A stretch of 64,000 bases of DNA from Vibrio tubiashii ATCC 19109 (GCF_000772105.1 NZ_CP009354.1:558001-622000); one strand, 5' to 3'. Shown: positions 1 through 11,630, counted from the first letter of the stretch. The notes: generated by a model not told the origin, from the letters alone. Numbers and translations: made by a program.

Positions 1-48
1 TCACGCGGAACGATATAGTGCGATTAGTAATTGGACTAGGAGTCGTTC

Positions 49-2814
49 ATGCAAGTTATTAAAAAGTGGCTTACTTTTTCTATCGTTTTACTTGTCGTCG
101 GTTGCAATAGTGATCTCGACAAATCCATTCCAGAAGACGCGAACTGGATCCAGTATCAACTCGATAATGGGTTGCGCTACCATCTCTACCCAACAGAGGA
201 TAAAGAGGTTTCAATTCGCCTCATGATTCACGCAGGCTCGATCCAAGAGGCTGACGATCAGCAAGGCTATGCTCATTTTGTTGAGCATATGGCGTTTAAT
301 GGCAGCCGTAATTTTACAGGTAACGAAGTAATTAAGCTGTTCGAGAAAACAGGCGGCAGCTTTGGTGCCGATATTAACGCCTTCACTGGATACCAACTGA
401 CAACGTATAAAATGGATCTCTCCGATCAAGAACATCTCACACTCGCTTTGACTTGGATGAGAGATGTCGCAGACGGTATTAAGTTTGAACCTGAGCAGGT
501 GGAGCGCGAGAAGGGCGTTATTCTTGGTGAGTTCCGCGCTACTCGACCAGAGAATGAGCCTTTGTTTACCAAAGCGTATCTAGAAGCAATAAAAGGTACG
601 TTGGTAGAGGGGAAGGATCCTCTAGGGACTCAAGAGTCAGTGAAGCAGGCGTCTGTAGAAGGACTGAAAAACTACTACCAAACATGGTACCAACCGCAAA
701 ATGCCGAGTTGATCATCTCCGGCAACATCAACAGTGAAGAGCTTTCAAAGCTTATCGCACAGCAATTTTCAACTTGGAAAAGCAATGGTAAGCCAGCGGT
801 TAAAAAGCAACGTGATTACAGCATTAACGAAGAGTCATACACCTTATTAGTGGGGGAGATGGAGTCACCAAGCTTACATTTCCTAGTTGAGCGAGGGTCT
901 ATCGCCATCACCACTTTTAAGCAGCAGTATCAATACTGGCTAGATGATGTTACTCAGCAGTTAATCTCTCAACGACTTCACGCCGCGTTTAACAATGCCG
1001 CTCAAGCGGTGCAATATTCGGGAAGCTACACTCAATGGATTGAATACAACCGATATTCAGCAGCGAGCATTGCTTTTTCGGCTGATAACAGAGAGGCGAG
1101 TCAGCAACTATTTTTAGAGACTTTACGCTCATTAAGAGACTATGGGGTTAGCCAAAGTGAGCTAGAGAGTATTATGACTGGCTATCGTAATAGTTTGTCT
1201 AACTTCGATAGTGAATGGGATAAGCGTAAGCCATTGCAAATCGTGGATGACAAGGTGTTCGCAATTGAACAAGCTATGCCAGTACAAAGTCGAGAGACAA
1301 ATCGCAAAGCCCTGAGTGAGTTTGTTACGCATGTTGATTTGAAGCGAGTCAATGAGAACATAGATGATCTGCTTTCGTCCGATCTCTCCTGGCTTCAAGG
1401 TTATAGTGCAGACGAATCTTTGAGTGCGTTAGAGCAGCAGTTCAATAAACTCCCTGAGCAGTATGCTCAAGCCGGCTTTAAACCGTTAGCGTTGCAGCAA
1501 GTGACCTCAGAGCTGAAACAACCCGCGACACAGGGCGAGCTAGTGTCGCAAGTGGATAGAGAACGTGACTTCACCGTATGGCAATTGAGTAATGGTGTCG
1601 AAGTGTGGTACCAGCGTGATCCGAAAGCAGGTAAAAGAGCACATATTGTCTATGCGAGCCAAGGTGGTAAAGCAGCCCTTACTCCTGATTTGTACGCAGC
1701 AAGTGATTTACTGCCACAGTCTGCCGCCCGAAGTGGGCTAGGAGAGTTTAGCGGCGCGCAATTTGACAGCTACTTGCGTAAGAAAGATATCGCAGTGTTT
1801 CCATTTATTGGTCTGACGTTTCATGGGGTAGAGATAAACGCTACGGCGAAAGAGCTACCCTTAGCTCTGAATACTATCTTTAACATTACAACTGAGGTGA
1901 AGGTTGAGTCGCGTCAACTCGAAGCCGTGAAGCAAGAGTTTTATGAGAACAATAGCGCTTATTACAACTCCCCTGAAGGGAAATGGTACAAAGCGATCAA
2001 TGCTGGCACTTATCAACCAGATAGTCGTCACCGTTTCGTATTGAACCCAGATATCGCTGGAGTCACTACCGAGCAACTGCTGGAAGTTCATCAGCGCTTG
2101 TTCCGCTACAACCGGGATAATAAGTTGGTCATTATTGCCGATCTTGAGCCAGGGCAAATTGCTCCTATGCTGCGTAAGTACATAGCTTCAATTTCGCTGC
2201 GAAAAGATAAGCCTTCCCCGCTGAACTTTGACAATGGCTACAACACAGAGCTAGCACCTCTTATTGAAGTTAATGAAGGCAATGAGAAAGGCACTATGCT
2301 GTTGACTCGTCTGATTAACACGCAACAAAGAGCGAAAACAGCCAAGGATGTTTTTGCTGAGGACGCACTAAAACGCATCGCAAGTGCACGTCTTCTTGAA
2401 GAAGTCAGGGAAAAACGTGGCTTAGATTACTCTCCAGAGATTTACCCTGTGACTCAAGATGGAGAGCAAGTCTCTGATTGGTTTGTAACGGCAAAAGTCG
2501 CAAGCGAAGATGTCAAAGAGGTACAGCAAGCTTTAGATACCATGTTTGATGGATTAGCTAAGTCTATCACCGAAGAAGAGGTGTCTACTGCGACTAAGCA
2601 ACTTGCCGTTGCTGTTGAGCCGATTAATGATGATCCAATTCAGCGCGCTTGGTTTTATAGCCGTTACCTAATCCATGGTTATGGCATTGATGCACTGCTT
2701 GATATTGAAGCTACGACGAATAGTATTACTTTGAGTGACATTCAGCAGCGAGCAGATTGGACATTTGGTGCCAACAGTCAAAAAATGACAGCGACCTTAT
2801 CAGCAAAAAACTAA
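49..2814 (+). CDS. M16 family zinc metallopeptidase, lipoprotein
   Basis: A 921-residue insulinase/pitrilysin-type protease. The N-terminus is a lipoprotein signal peptide ending in a VVGC lipobox (Cys19), so the protein is probably anchored in a membrane facing the periplasm. The inverted zinc motif HFVEH lies at residues 76-80, and REKGVILGE supplies the downstream glutamate typical of M16 enzymes. A second, inactive-looking M16 half fills the C-terminus, giving the usual two-lobed clam shape in one chain. A good ribosome site (AGGAGT) lies 5 bases before the ATG. The family degrades peptides; the substrate of this member cannot be read from sequence. It appears to be a single-gene unit, closed by the hairpin after it. 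Confidence 0.93.
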   Translation: MQVIKKWLTFSIVLLVVGCNSDLDKSIPEDANWIQYQLDNGLRYHLYPTEDKEVSIRLMIHAGSIQEADDQQGYAHFVEHMAFNGSRNFTGNEVIKLFEKTGGSFGADINAFTGYQLTTYKMDLSDQEHLTLALTWMRDVADGIKFEPEQVEREKGVILGEFRATRPENEPLFTKAYLEAIKGTLVEGKDPLGTQESVKQASVEGLKNYYQTWYQPQNAELIISGNINSEELSKLIAQQFSTWKSNGKPAVKKQRDYSINEESYTLLVGEMESPSLHFLVERGSIAITTFKQQYQYWLDDVTQQLISQRLHAAFNNAAQAVQYSGSYTQWIEYNRYSAASIAFSADNREASQQLFLETLRSLRDYGVSQSELESIMTGYRNSLSNFDSEWDKRKPLQIVDDKVFAIEQAMPVQSRETNRKALSEFVTHVDLKRVNENIDDLLSSDLSWLQGYSADESLSALEQQFNKLPEQYAQAGFKPLALQQVTSELKQPATQGELVSQVDRERDFTVWQLSNGVEVWYQRDPKAGKRAHIVYASQGGKAALTPDLYAASDLLPQSAARSGLGEFSGAQFDSYLRKKDIAVFPFIGLTFHGVEINATAKELPLALNTIFNITTEVKVESRQLEAVKQEFYENNSAYYNSPEGKWYKAINAGTYQPDSRHRFVLNPDIAGVTTEQLLEVHQRLFRYNRDNKLVIIADLEPGQIAPMLRKYIASISLRKDKPSPLNFDNGYNTELAPLIEVNEGNEKGTMLLTRLINTQQRAKTAKDVFAEDALKRIASARLLEEVREKRGLDYSPEIYPVTQDGEQVSDWFVTAKVASEDVKEVQQALDTMFDGLAKSITEEEVSTATKQLAVAVEPINDDPIQRAWFYSRYLIHGYGIDALLDIEATTNSITLSDIQQRADWTFGANSQKMTATLSAKN

Positions 2815-2868
2815 ACAGTGTGCCAAGGTAAAATTTGGCCTCTCTTTTGGTATTTCTTACTATACAAC

Positions 2869-2893
2869 AAAGGCTCCCGAAGGAGCCTTTTTC
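2869..2893. terminator. Bidirectional intrinsic terminator
   Basis: A 9-bp stem (AAAGGCTCC / GGAGCCTTT) with a CGAA loop is flanked by A-rich and T-rich sides. It sits between the convergent M16 protease and CstA-family genes and can serve both. Confidence 0.85.
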
Positions 2894-2914
2894 GCAAGCA
2901 AAGATATTGTTGGT

Positions 2915-4399
2915 TTACGCAGTTTCAGTGACTGCTTTTGGTTTCTCTTCGTCTGCTAGCTCTGTTTCACCTTTACCTTTCGACGTTTTAATCACGTAAC
3001 CAGCAACGGCTAGAGCAAACAAGATACCTGAGATGGTTGAAACTTGGATTGGCAGACCAAAGCCTAGTGTGCTGTTGTTCAAAATGAAGGTCGCACACAC
3101 AGTTGTCATGAAGATAGCAGGAACAGTTGTAATCCAGTGCATCTTATTGTGACGAAGTAGGTAAGCTGAAGCGGTCCATAGCATCATGACTGCGGTTGAT
3201 TGGTTAGCAAAACCGAAGTAGCGCCAGATAACACCGAAGTCTACTTGAGTTAGGATGCCACCAATAATGAATAGTGGAACGGCCATCATTAAGCGGTTAC
3301 GCAGTGCTTTTTGGTCAACGTTGAAGTATTCAGCTAGGATCAGACGACTAGAGCGGAAAGCCGTATCACCAGAGGTAATCGGCAGAATCACTACACCTAG
3401 GAAAGCAATGACACCACCAAACACACCAAGTAGGCCAAATGACGCGCTGTAAACAACATTGCCTGGGCCACCATTGCTTACTGCCTCAGACAGTGCATCT
3501 AAGTTACCAAAGAAAGACAGCGCGATAGCACACCAGATTAGCGCGATAACACCTTCACCAATCATTGCACCATAGAATACAAAGCGGCCATTCTTCTCAT
3601 TTTCCATACAGCGAGCCATCAATGGCGATTGCGTAGCGTGGAAGCCAGAGATTGCACCACAGGCGATAGTAATAAATAGCGCTGGCCATAGCGGCATATC
3701 GTTAGGGTTTAGGTTAGTGAACATGTCGCTCACTTGGAAATCACCCATCACGGTATGTTCGCTTGAAAAGGCAACCGCAGTCATCAAGCCAACAGACATG
3801 AAGATCAGTAGCGCGCCGAACAGTGGGTAGAAGCGGCCAATAATTTTATCAACAGGAACAATTGTTGCGATGATGTAGTAAGCGAAAATCGCGATGACCA
3901 TAGTCGTCATGCTAACTGATAGGCTAGTTTGATCATTGATTAGGTTAGTGATCATACCTGCAGGCGCTGATACGAATACAACACCAACCAATAGCAATAG
4001 AACAATGGCAAAGATATTCATAAAGTGTTTTGCGCCATTGCCTAAGTAGCGGCCGGTAATGGTAGGAACAGAGGCTCCGCCGTTACGAACAGACAGCATA
4101 CCAGAGAAGTAATCGTGTACTGCGCCAGCGAAAATACAGCCGATAACAATCCATAGCATAGCCGCAGGGCCGTATAGGGCACCCATGATTGGGCCGAAGA
4201 TTGGACCAACACCAGCAATGTTAAGTAGCTGAACGAGGTAAACTTTCTTGGTAGACATTGGCACGTAGTCAACACCATCAGCTTTGGTATGCGCAGGAGT
4301 TTGACGTTTTTCGTTAATGCCAAAGACTTTTTCTACAAAAGCCCCATAAATAAAGTATCCGCCGATTAGGGCTGCAACACAGGTTAGAAACCACAACAT
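2915..4399 (-). CDS. CstA-family transporter (BtsT/BtsU-like, short form)
   Basis: A 494-residue polytopic membrane protein with the CstA signature regions (ALYGPAAMLWIVIGCIFAGAVHDY near the N-terminus and GAISGFHATQSPLMARC in the middle). E. coli CstA and BtsT are about 700 residues, so this is the compact form of the family. Characterised relatives import pyruvate (BtsT, CstA) or affect peptide use. The octamer array upstream matches the E. coli BtsR binding motif, and btsS-btsR homologues lie 7 kb away, so pyruvate uptake is the favoured inference. The family and the matching operator are visible; the substrate is inferred. A promoter -10 candidate (CATAAT on the minus strand, 4442-4447) would place the nearest octamer close to the -35 region. 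Confidence 0.9.
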   Translation of the reverse strand: MLWFLTCVAALIGGYFIYGAFVEKVFGINEKRQTPAHTKADGVDYVPMSTKKVYLVQLLNIAGVGPIFGPIMGALYGPAAMLWIVIGCIFAGAVHDYFSGMLSVRNGGASVPTITGRYLGNGAKHFMNIFAIVLLLLVGVVFVSAPAGMITNLINDQTSLSVSMTTMVIAIFAYYIIATIVPVDKIIGRFYPLFGALLIFMSVGLMTAVAFSSEHTVMGDFQVSDMFTNLNPNDMPLWPALFITIACGAISGFHATQSPLMARCMENEKNGRFVFYGAMIGEGVIALIWCAIALSFFGNLDALSEAVSNGGPGNVVYSASFGLLGVFGGVIAFLGVVILPITSGDTAFRSSRLILAEYFNVDQKALRNRLMMAVPLFIIGGILTQVDFGVIWRYFGFANQSTAVMMLWTASAYLLRHNKMHWITTVPAIFMTTVCATFILNNSTLGFGLPIQVSTISGILFALAVAGYVIKTSKGKGETELADEEKPKAVTETA

Positions 4400-4480
4400 A
4401 GCACTTGTTCCTTAGTGAAATTGATTAAGCTCACCATGCATATTATGGGGTTACTTGGCCATCATCATCTGGTTATGGAG

Positions 4481-4568
4481 TGAGTGGTCGTATAACGAAG
4501 TGAGTGGTTTGCTGAGAAAATAAGTGGTTTTTACATTTGGTGAGTGGCAATTATTAGGATTTAGTGGT
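4481..4568. promoter_or_regulatory. Five-copy 20-bp-period octamer array, BtsR/LytTR-type sites
   Basis: The octamers TGAGTGGT, TGAGTGGT, TAAGTGGT, TGAGTGGC and TTAGTGGT start at 4481, 4501, 4521, 4541 and 4561, exactly 20 bp apart. On the minus strand, the strand of the CstA-family gene, the first three read ACCACTCA, ACCACTCA and ACCACTTA. These match the E. coli BtsR (YehT) motif ACC(G/A)CT(C/T)A; the other two differ at one position each. LytTR regulators bind direct repeats about two helical turns apart, so the spacing fits. The array ends 82 bp upstream of the transporter start and 37 bp upstream of the divergent lipoprotein start. Confidence 0.75.
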
Positions 4569-4604
4569 TTGATTAATAGAAGTCTGCAAAAACAAGGAAA
4601 AACA

Positions 4605-4946
4605 ATGAGAAACATCGTTATCGCAGCGTTAGTGTCAGTATTGGCGGCTTGTAGCAGTAGCCCTGAGCAGTTAGCTGAGCAAGGGGATTGGTATCAAATC
4701 GGTTATCAAGATGGCATCACTGGTCACACTCAACGCTCTTATACTGAACTGGCGAGTTTAGGCAGTGTTAAACACGCGGATTATGAAGAGGGTTATTTAG
4801 AAGGGGTAGGTGAGTACTGTAACCCTGACTTTGCTTATCAAATTGGGTTATCCGGTCAGTATTACGAGGGTGTATGTGAAGGCACCGAAACCGCACAAAG
4901 GTTCCGTATGGAGTGGCAGCGTGGTTGGAGTGAACACCAAAATTAA
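4605..4946 (+). CDS. DUF2799-type lipoprotein
   Basis: A 113-residue protein. The start at 4605 is chosen over an upstream in-frame ATG at 4524 because it has an AAGGAA ribosome site and opens directly with a lipoprotein signal (MRNIVIAALVSVLAAC, Cys16). The body carries repeated G-Y/D-G motifs (GYQDG, GYLEG) and two cysteines (CNPD, VCEG), typical of DUF2799 proteins. The function is unknown. It is divergent from the CstA-family transporter, and the octamer array lies between the two, so co-regulation is possible but not shown. A terminator hairpin follows immediately. Confidence 0.8.
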   Translation: MRNIVIAALVSVLAACSSSPEQLAEQGDWYQIGYQDGITGHTQRSYTELASLGSVKHADYEEGYLEGVGEYCNPDFAYQIGLSGQYYEGVCEGTETAQRFRMEWQRGWSEHQN

Positions 4947-4961
4947 TATTTTATAGAGTAG

Positions 4962-4989
4962 AGGGAGAAGAGTGATCTTCTCCCTTTTT
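4962..4989 (+). terminator. Intrinsic terminator after the DUF2799 lipoprotein
   Basis: A 9-bp stem (AGGGAGAAG / CTTCTCCCT) with a 6-base loop is followed by TTTTC. It is convergent with murQ, whose stop codon begins right at its edge. Confidence 0.75.
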
Positions 4990-7029
<2,040 letters not shown>

Positions 7030-7037
<8 letters not shown>

Positions 7038-7908
7038 TGTTATTTTCCACTTGTTGTTTTGCTAGCCAAATCGCCCCGTCTAAGGCATCTCCTTTGGGCT
7101 GAATCACTCTAGACCGCCATGGGTTACCAAGCCGTGATTGATAGTATGCGCCTAAACTCCCTAGAAAAGCGATATCTAAGTCATTATTTTCACAGCACTT
7201 TGCTATAAGCCTATCAATATACCGACAGCCTTGGTTCAAGATGGCTAAGCTATCAGGGCAAGACTGCTCAACCAGTCGAATGACATCGGGAGCGAGTTGG
7301 GCAAATTCTGTTGCTGTTGCATGCTTTAGCCAAGTAATGACCTCAGCGCGAGAGTCGCCAATATTGTGTTTAAGATGACGAGTTAACGGCGAAGGCGGTG
7401 CCCCTTCGAGGGTATGGATTAACGCCCTAATGCTTTGCTGGCCAAGCCAAGCACCACCACCTTGGTCGCCGATAGGAAAGCCCCATCCACCAAATGTTTT
7501 TACCTCTCCATCACGGTTAAGCTGACTCGCCACCGAGCCTGTACCAATCGCAATGACGTTAGTTGGCTGACCTTGATTAGCGCCTAACAGCGAAATATGA
7601 GCGTCAGTTGTGACTTGGCAATACGGGTATTTTGTTAAAGCTAATTGTAGTTGTTGTTTTAGCTCCAGATTCCCAGCTCCAGCAACACCAACAACGATTG
7701 AGACTTGCTCTACTCGCAGTCTGTGTTGCTCAAGGCAATCAGCAACGGCATGTTGAATAAGTTCTATTGCTTGCTTACCTTGTTGTGTAAGGGATGACGG
7801 ACCAAACGTTAAGGTGAAAAACGGGTCCGCCGTTAGGGGTTCCAGAGGTGTTAAACGAAGAGCGGTTTTGGTTCCGCCCCCGTCGACAGCAAGAAGGTGT
7901 GTAATCAT
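7030..7908 (-). CDS. BadF/BadG-family amino-sugar kinase
   Basis: A 292-residue kinase of the ASKHA fold. The start at 7908 is preferred because MITHLLAVDGGGTKT places the phosphate-binding loop at residues 8-14; a longer upstream frame would run into the symporter gene. Further motifs are IGTGSVASQL and the glycine-rich FPIGDQGGGAWLG. Relatives phosphorylate GlcNAc, glucosamine, or MurNAc and GlcNAc (Clostridium MurK). Lying between a sodium symporter and anmK-murQ, it is inferred to phosphorylate sugars imported without PTS phosphorylation, probably MurNAc or GlcNAc. Only 1 bp separates it from the symporter gene. Confidence 0.88.
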
Positions 7909-7909
7909 A

Positions 7910-9502
7910 TTAAGCCGTTTGTAGCTGGTCTTGCTCTTGATTGCTTGTTTTCCCACACAAACAAACACATAACGAGACCAAAGTACCAATGCAAAGCTGA
8001 TATGGGAACGCGAGCTGAACACCCACCCACTCTGGGTTAATAACACCCATGATGCTGTCCCATACATAAGCTTGCAGCAGCAATGTCGTTAAGAAGCCAG
8101 CGATAAGCGCCATGGCAACCGATGCTTCACTACCACGTTTAGTAAAGATGGCGGTGAAGTAAACCCCCAGTAAGCCCGTGTAAGCAAACACCATCACGCT
8201 GAGAGCAAAAGAGAGTAGCGGCATATCCGTGTACTGTTGCCAGTAGAAACAAAGAATCCCCATGCTACCCAGTGCGGTTGCGGCCACGGCCATGCCGAAT
8301 CGGCCTGCTTTAACATAGTGGAAGTCATCTTGTTTACCATCACGATTCTCTTTCCAAGGACGATAGAGATCTTGCACCGCAACTGAAGACATAGAGTTCA
8401 AACCAGAATTGAGCGTAGATAATGCGGCAGCAACGACACCAACAGTTACCAGACCACGCAATCCAGCAGGCATCTCGTTGAGGACGTAGTACATAAAGAT
8501 GGTGACATTTTCGCCATTGAAGTTTTGTACTACTTCTTTACCTTCAACGCCCATAAGCTCTGGTCGTTGATAAAAAACATACAGCAGCAAGCCGATGGTC
8601 ATAAACACTAGTACGACAGGAATCGAGAAGATAATGGAGTTGATCATCGCTTGTGAACCCTGCTTAGCGTTTTTACAGGTCAGAACTCGTTGAGTCATAT
8701 CCTGATCAAGACCAAATGCACCGATGTTGAGTAACACAAAACCTGTAATACAAGCCCAGAAACTAAAGGTGCCGGCTGGTGAGAAATCGAGGCTAAAATC
8801 AAATAGTGTCAGCTTAGAGATTTGATCATTGCCCGGGTTTTGTAAGGCATGAACAATTTGCCCCATATCCGCTGGAATCTGTCCGAGAAGATAGACGATG
8901 ACTGCAAGGGCTGCGCCCACATAAACAATCAACTGAATAAGATCACTCCAGATGACGGAGCGAATTCCGCCCATATAGGTGTAGGCAAGACCGACGACAA
9001 CCAGAATCACGACAGAGGTAATGACGCTAGAAGGTTCAATGTTCGTAAACAGAATCATCGACACGGCGATAGCGGCCATATAAAGGCGAGAACCAGAAGC
9101 AAACACACGTCCCACGAGGTACATCAAGCCTGCGCGTTGTTTGGTTTTTTCACCAAAACGAACCTTAAGCAGCTCGTAAACGGTCGAGACTTTGTTGTGG
9201 TAGAACTTAGGAATCAGTACCCAAGCAACAAACAAAGCACCTAATATCCCGCCGATATTGGTGGCTAAGTAAGTTAGGTTACCGCGGTAGCTAGATTCTG
9301 GTCCGCCAAGGAAGGTAGCTGCAGACTGAGATGTCGCCAGTACCGATACCGCAACCACCCACATTGGCATACTGTTGCCACCGAGAAAGTAATCCTTGGT
9401 TGAAGTGATTTTGACACGGCTGAAGTGCCAACCTGTGTAGGCAATCAGCGCAAAGTAAAGCGCAAATACTGCCCAATCTAATGAGGTAAATAGAGAATTC
9501 AT
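7910..9502 (-). CDS. Sodium:solute symporter (SSS family)
   Basis: A 530-residue protein with about 13 hydrophobic segments. SSS-family features include the early DYFLGGNSMPMWVVAVSVLATSQSA block and the GxxG-rich YTYMGGIRSVIWSDLIQ region. It is the first gene of the operon symporter-kinase-anmK-murQ, in the slot that the PTS transporter murP occupies in E. coli. The context predicts uptake of a cell-wall sugar or anhydro-muropeptide sugar; homology alone gives no substrate. The promoter region carries the GGAATAG operators shared with the divergent RpiR gene. Confidence 0.9.
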   Translation of the reverse strand: MNSLFTSLDWAVFALYFALIAYTGWHFSRVKITSTKDYFLGGNSMPMWVVAVSVLATSQSAATFLGGPESSYRGNLTYLATNIGGILGALFVAWVLIPKFYHNKVSTVYELLKVRFGEKTKQRAGLMYLVGRVFASGSRLYMAAIAVSMILFTNIEPSSVITSVVILVVVGLAYTYMGGIRSVIWSDLIQLIVYVGAALAVIVYLLGQIPADMGQIVHALQNPGNDQISKLTLFDFSLDFSPAGTFSFWACITGFVLLNIGAFGLDQDMTQRVLTCKNAKQGSQAMINSIIFSIPVVLVFMTIGLLLYVFYQRPELMGVEGKEVVQNFNGENVTIFMYYVLNEMPAGLRGLVTVGVVAAALSTLNSGLNSMSSVAVQDLYRPWKENRDGKQDDFHYVKAGRFGMAVAATALGSMGILCFYWQQYTDMPLLSFALSVMVFAYTGLLGVYFTAIFTKRGSEASVAMALIAGFLTTLLLQAYVWDSIMGVINPEWVGVQLAFPYQLCIGTLVSLCVCLCGKTSNQEQDQLQTA

Positions 9503-9582
9503 AGCAGCTCCATAGCATGAATTATGTAGGGTATATCTTTGTTATTTTCACCAGTATGCTGTGAAGAATAAGTGATTCAAAA

Positions 9583-9687
9583 GGCTATTCCTTGGTGGAA
9601 TAGTGACCAGTTGTTTTCTATGACCATGATCCCATTTAATCGTCGAAGCTATTCCGCCGTGAATTGTTTTTTGGAATAGCTATTCCA
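9583..9687. promoter_or_regulatory. GGAATAG/CTATTCC operator cluster
   Basis: Three sites share one half-site. Site 1 is CTATTCC-N5-GGAATAG (9585-9603). Site 2 is CTATTCC (9649-9655) followed by a degenerate partner. Site 3 is the perfect 16-bp palindrome TGGAATAGCTATTCCA (9672-9687). They fill the gap between the symporter operon and the divergent RpiR-type gene, so they are the likely binding sites of that regulator. The repeats are seen directly; the regulator assignment is inferred from position. Confidence 0.7.
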
Positions 9688-9737
9688 GATACAGACTTAG
9701 CTGAGTACACTGGCATCAATTGATAGGAGGCTTGATG

Positions 9738-10586
9738 ATGAAAGGGTTAGCGCGAATAAAAACGCTTCTGCCAAAGCTATCACCATCCGATACGCAGATT
9801 GCTCAGTTCCTTCTTGAGTACCCTGAGCAAGTCAAGGTAATGTCATCTCCAGAGTTGGCTAAAGCGGTGGGAGTGAGTCAATCAACCATCGTTAAGTTCA
9901 GCCAGAAAATTGGTTACAGCGGGTTTTCTGAATTAAAGGTCAAGCTGTACGAAAGTGAGATAAGTTACCAGCCGACCTCACGTAAGGCGATTCATGGCAC
10001 TATCTCGCGTAGTGATGATATTCCGCTGGTGATGGCTAAGTTACTCGCGAGTAAACAGCAATCATTGGAGAGAACGATTGCGCTCAATGAAGGCGATAAG
10101 ATAGAGCAGGCAACGCGTTTGCTTCATTTGGCGGGCAAGATTCAGATAGCTGGTGTTGGGGCTTCTTCGCTGGTGGCGAAAGACTTAAGTTACAAGCTAA
10201 TGAAAATTGGTCATGCGGTGCATTGTGAGCACGATGCCCATATCCAAATTGCCAATGCCTCGGCTTTAAATGAGAACGATGTGCTGATCGCTTTGTCTTA
10301 CTCGGGGCGAAGTCGTGAAATTCTTCGCGTCGCCCAAATAGCTAAAGGGCGTAAAGCAAAGGTGATTACCATCAGCCAATTAGCGCCAACGCCATTAGAC
10401 AAGTACTCCGATATAAAGCTAATGACTGCCGCCGACGAAGAGCATATTCGTAGCTCATCGATTACTGCGCGTGACAGTCAGTTATTGATTACTGATTTAC
10501 TCTTTATTGCTTTAACTCAGCAAGAAGAGAGTGCTGATCAACTGATAGAACAAAGTAAATCCGCAGTGGCGGCATTGAAACAATAA
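9738..10586 (+). CDS. RpiR-family transcriptional regulator (MurR-like)
   Basis: About 282 residues: an N-terminal RpiR helix-turn-helix (roughly residues 1-77, with SPELAKAVGVSQSTIVKFSQKIG as the recognition part) and a C-terminal SIS phosphosugar-binding domain (roughly 120-260, containing GVGASS and ALSYSGRSRE). AGGAGG at 9725-9730 lies 7 bases before this ATG; the ATGs at 9720 and 9735 are less well placed. It is divergent from the muropeptide-sugar operon and followed 9 bases later by nagZ. It probably senses MurNAc-6-phosphate or a related phosphosugar, as MurR does in E. coli, but orthology to MurR is not proven. Confidence 0.9.
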   Translation: MKGLARIKTLLPKLSPSDTQIAQFLLEYPEQVKVMSSPELAKAVGVSQSTIVKFSQKIGYSGFSELKVKLYESEISYQPTSRKAIHGTISRSDDIPLVMAKLLASKQQSLERTIALNEGDKIEQATRLLHLAGKIQIAGVGASSLVAKDLSYKLMKIGHAVHCEHDAHIQIANASALNENDVLIALSYSGRSREILRVAQIAKGRKAKVITISQLAPTPLDKYSDIKLMTAADEEHIRSSSITARDSQLLITDLLFIALTQQEESADQLIEQSKSAVAALKQ

Positions 10587-10595
10587 GGATTCGGT

Positions 10596-11582
10596 ATGGG
10601 ACCGTTATGGTTAGACGTAGCAGGCTGTGAATTGACTGCGGAAGATAAAGAGATTCTTGAGCACCCAACGGTGGGAGGCGTGATCTTATTTGCCCGCAAC
10701 TATCATGACAGTGATCAGCTACTGGCTTTGAACAAATCGATTCGTCAAGCGGCTAAGCGCCCAATTCTGATTGGTGTTGACCAAGAAGGAGGTCGTGTTC
10801 AGCGCTTTAAAGAGGGTTTCTCACTGATTCCTGCGGCTCAAAGATATGCTCAGTTTGATAATGGCGAGCAACTTGCAGAGCAAGGTGGCTGGTTGATGGC
10901 TGCAGAGTTAGTTGCCCATGATATTGATTTAAGTTTTGCGCCTGTTCTTGATAAAGGCTTTGATTGTAAAGCGATTGGTAGCCGTGCATTTGGTGATGAT
11001 GCTGATACCATAATCCGCCACAGTCTGGCTTACATGAAAGGGATGAAAGCGGTTGGAATGTCGACGACGGGTAAGCATTTTCCTGGACATGGCGGCGTTG
11101 TGGCTGATTCACACTTAGAAACGCCATTCGATAGCCGAGACACTATCTTTGAACAAGATATGGCGATTTTTAAAGCTCAGATTGAATCGGGAATTTTAGA
11201 CGCAATGATGCCTGCGCATGTTGTTTTCCCACACTATGATGCTCAACCTGCAAGTGGTTCGGAATACTGGCTTAAGCAGGTACTGCGTGAAAAGCTAGGT
11301 TTTAAAGGTATTGTTTTCTCCGATGATCTGACAATGGAAGGTGCATCGATCATGGGCGGCCCAGCAGAACGTTCACATCAGGCGTTAGTGGCCGGGTGCG
11401 ATATGATTTTAGTGTGTAATAAACGTGACGCTCAGGTGGAAGTGCTAGACAATCTGCCTGTGATGGAAACTCCGCAAGCAAGTCGCTTATTGAAAACACA
11501 GAGCTTTAGTTTGTCTGAGCTACATAGCAGTGAACAATGGAAAAAGGCTTCCGAGGCCATGAAGCGTATTCTTGACGCTTAA
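10596..11582 (+). CDS. nagZ: Beta-N-acetylglucosaminidase NagZ
   Basis: A 328-residue glycoside hydrolase family 3 enzyme of the cytoplasm. It removes GlcNAc from GlcNAc-anhydroMurNAc muropeptides and so supplies AnmK's substrate. KHFPGHG at residues 160-166 with the DSH triad at 171-173, and the nucleophile region SDDLTMEG near 242, are all present. It is co-directional with the RpiR regulator, 9 bases downstream, which links it to the salvage cluster. Length is normal for proteobacterial NagZ. Confidence 0.97.
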   Translation: MGPLWLDVAGCELTAEDKEILEHPTVGGVILFARNYHDSDQLLALNKSIRQAAKRPILIGVDQEGGRVQRFKEGFSLIPAAQRYAQFDNGEQLAEQGGWLMAAELVAHDIDLSFAPVLDKGFDCKAIGSRAFGDDADTIIRHSLAYMKGMKAVGMSTTGKHFPGHGGVVADSHLETPFDSRDTIFEQDMAIFKAQIESGILDAMMPAHVVFPHYDAQPASGSEYWLKQVLREKLGFKGIVFSDDLTMEGASIMGGPAERSHQALVAGCDMILVCNKRDAQVEVLDNLPVMETPQASRLLKTQSFSLSELHSSEQWKKASEAMKRILDA

Positions 11583-11601
11583 TCTCATAGATTCAATCAA
11601 C

Positions 11602-11630
11602 AAGCCGCACATCAAGTGCGGCTTTTTTGT
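11602..11630 (+). terminator. Intrinsic terminator after nagZ
   Basis: The stem AAGCCGCAC / GTGCGGCTT with an ATCAA loop is followed by a T run. It is convergent with btsR, whose stop lies just beyond. Confidence 0.88.

Noticed and set aside
4411..4437. CRP site before the CstA-family gene (GTGA ... TCAC)
   Set aside because: The half-sites are separated by far more than 6 bp, so they do not form a CRP palindrome.
8849..9244. 131-residue ORF antisense to the sodium symporter gene
   Set aside because: Composition follows the shadow of the symporter gene, there is no ribosome site, and no family resemblance.
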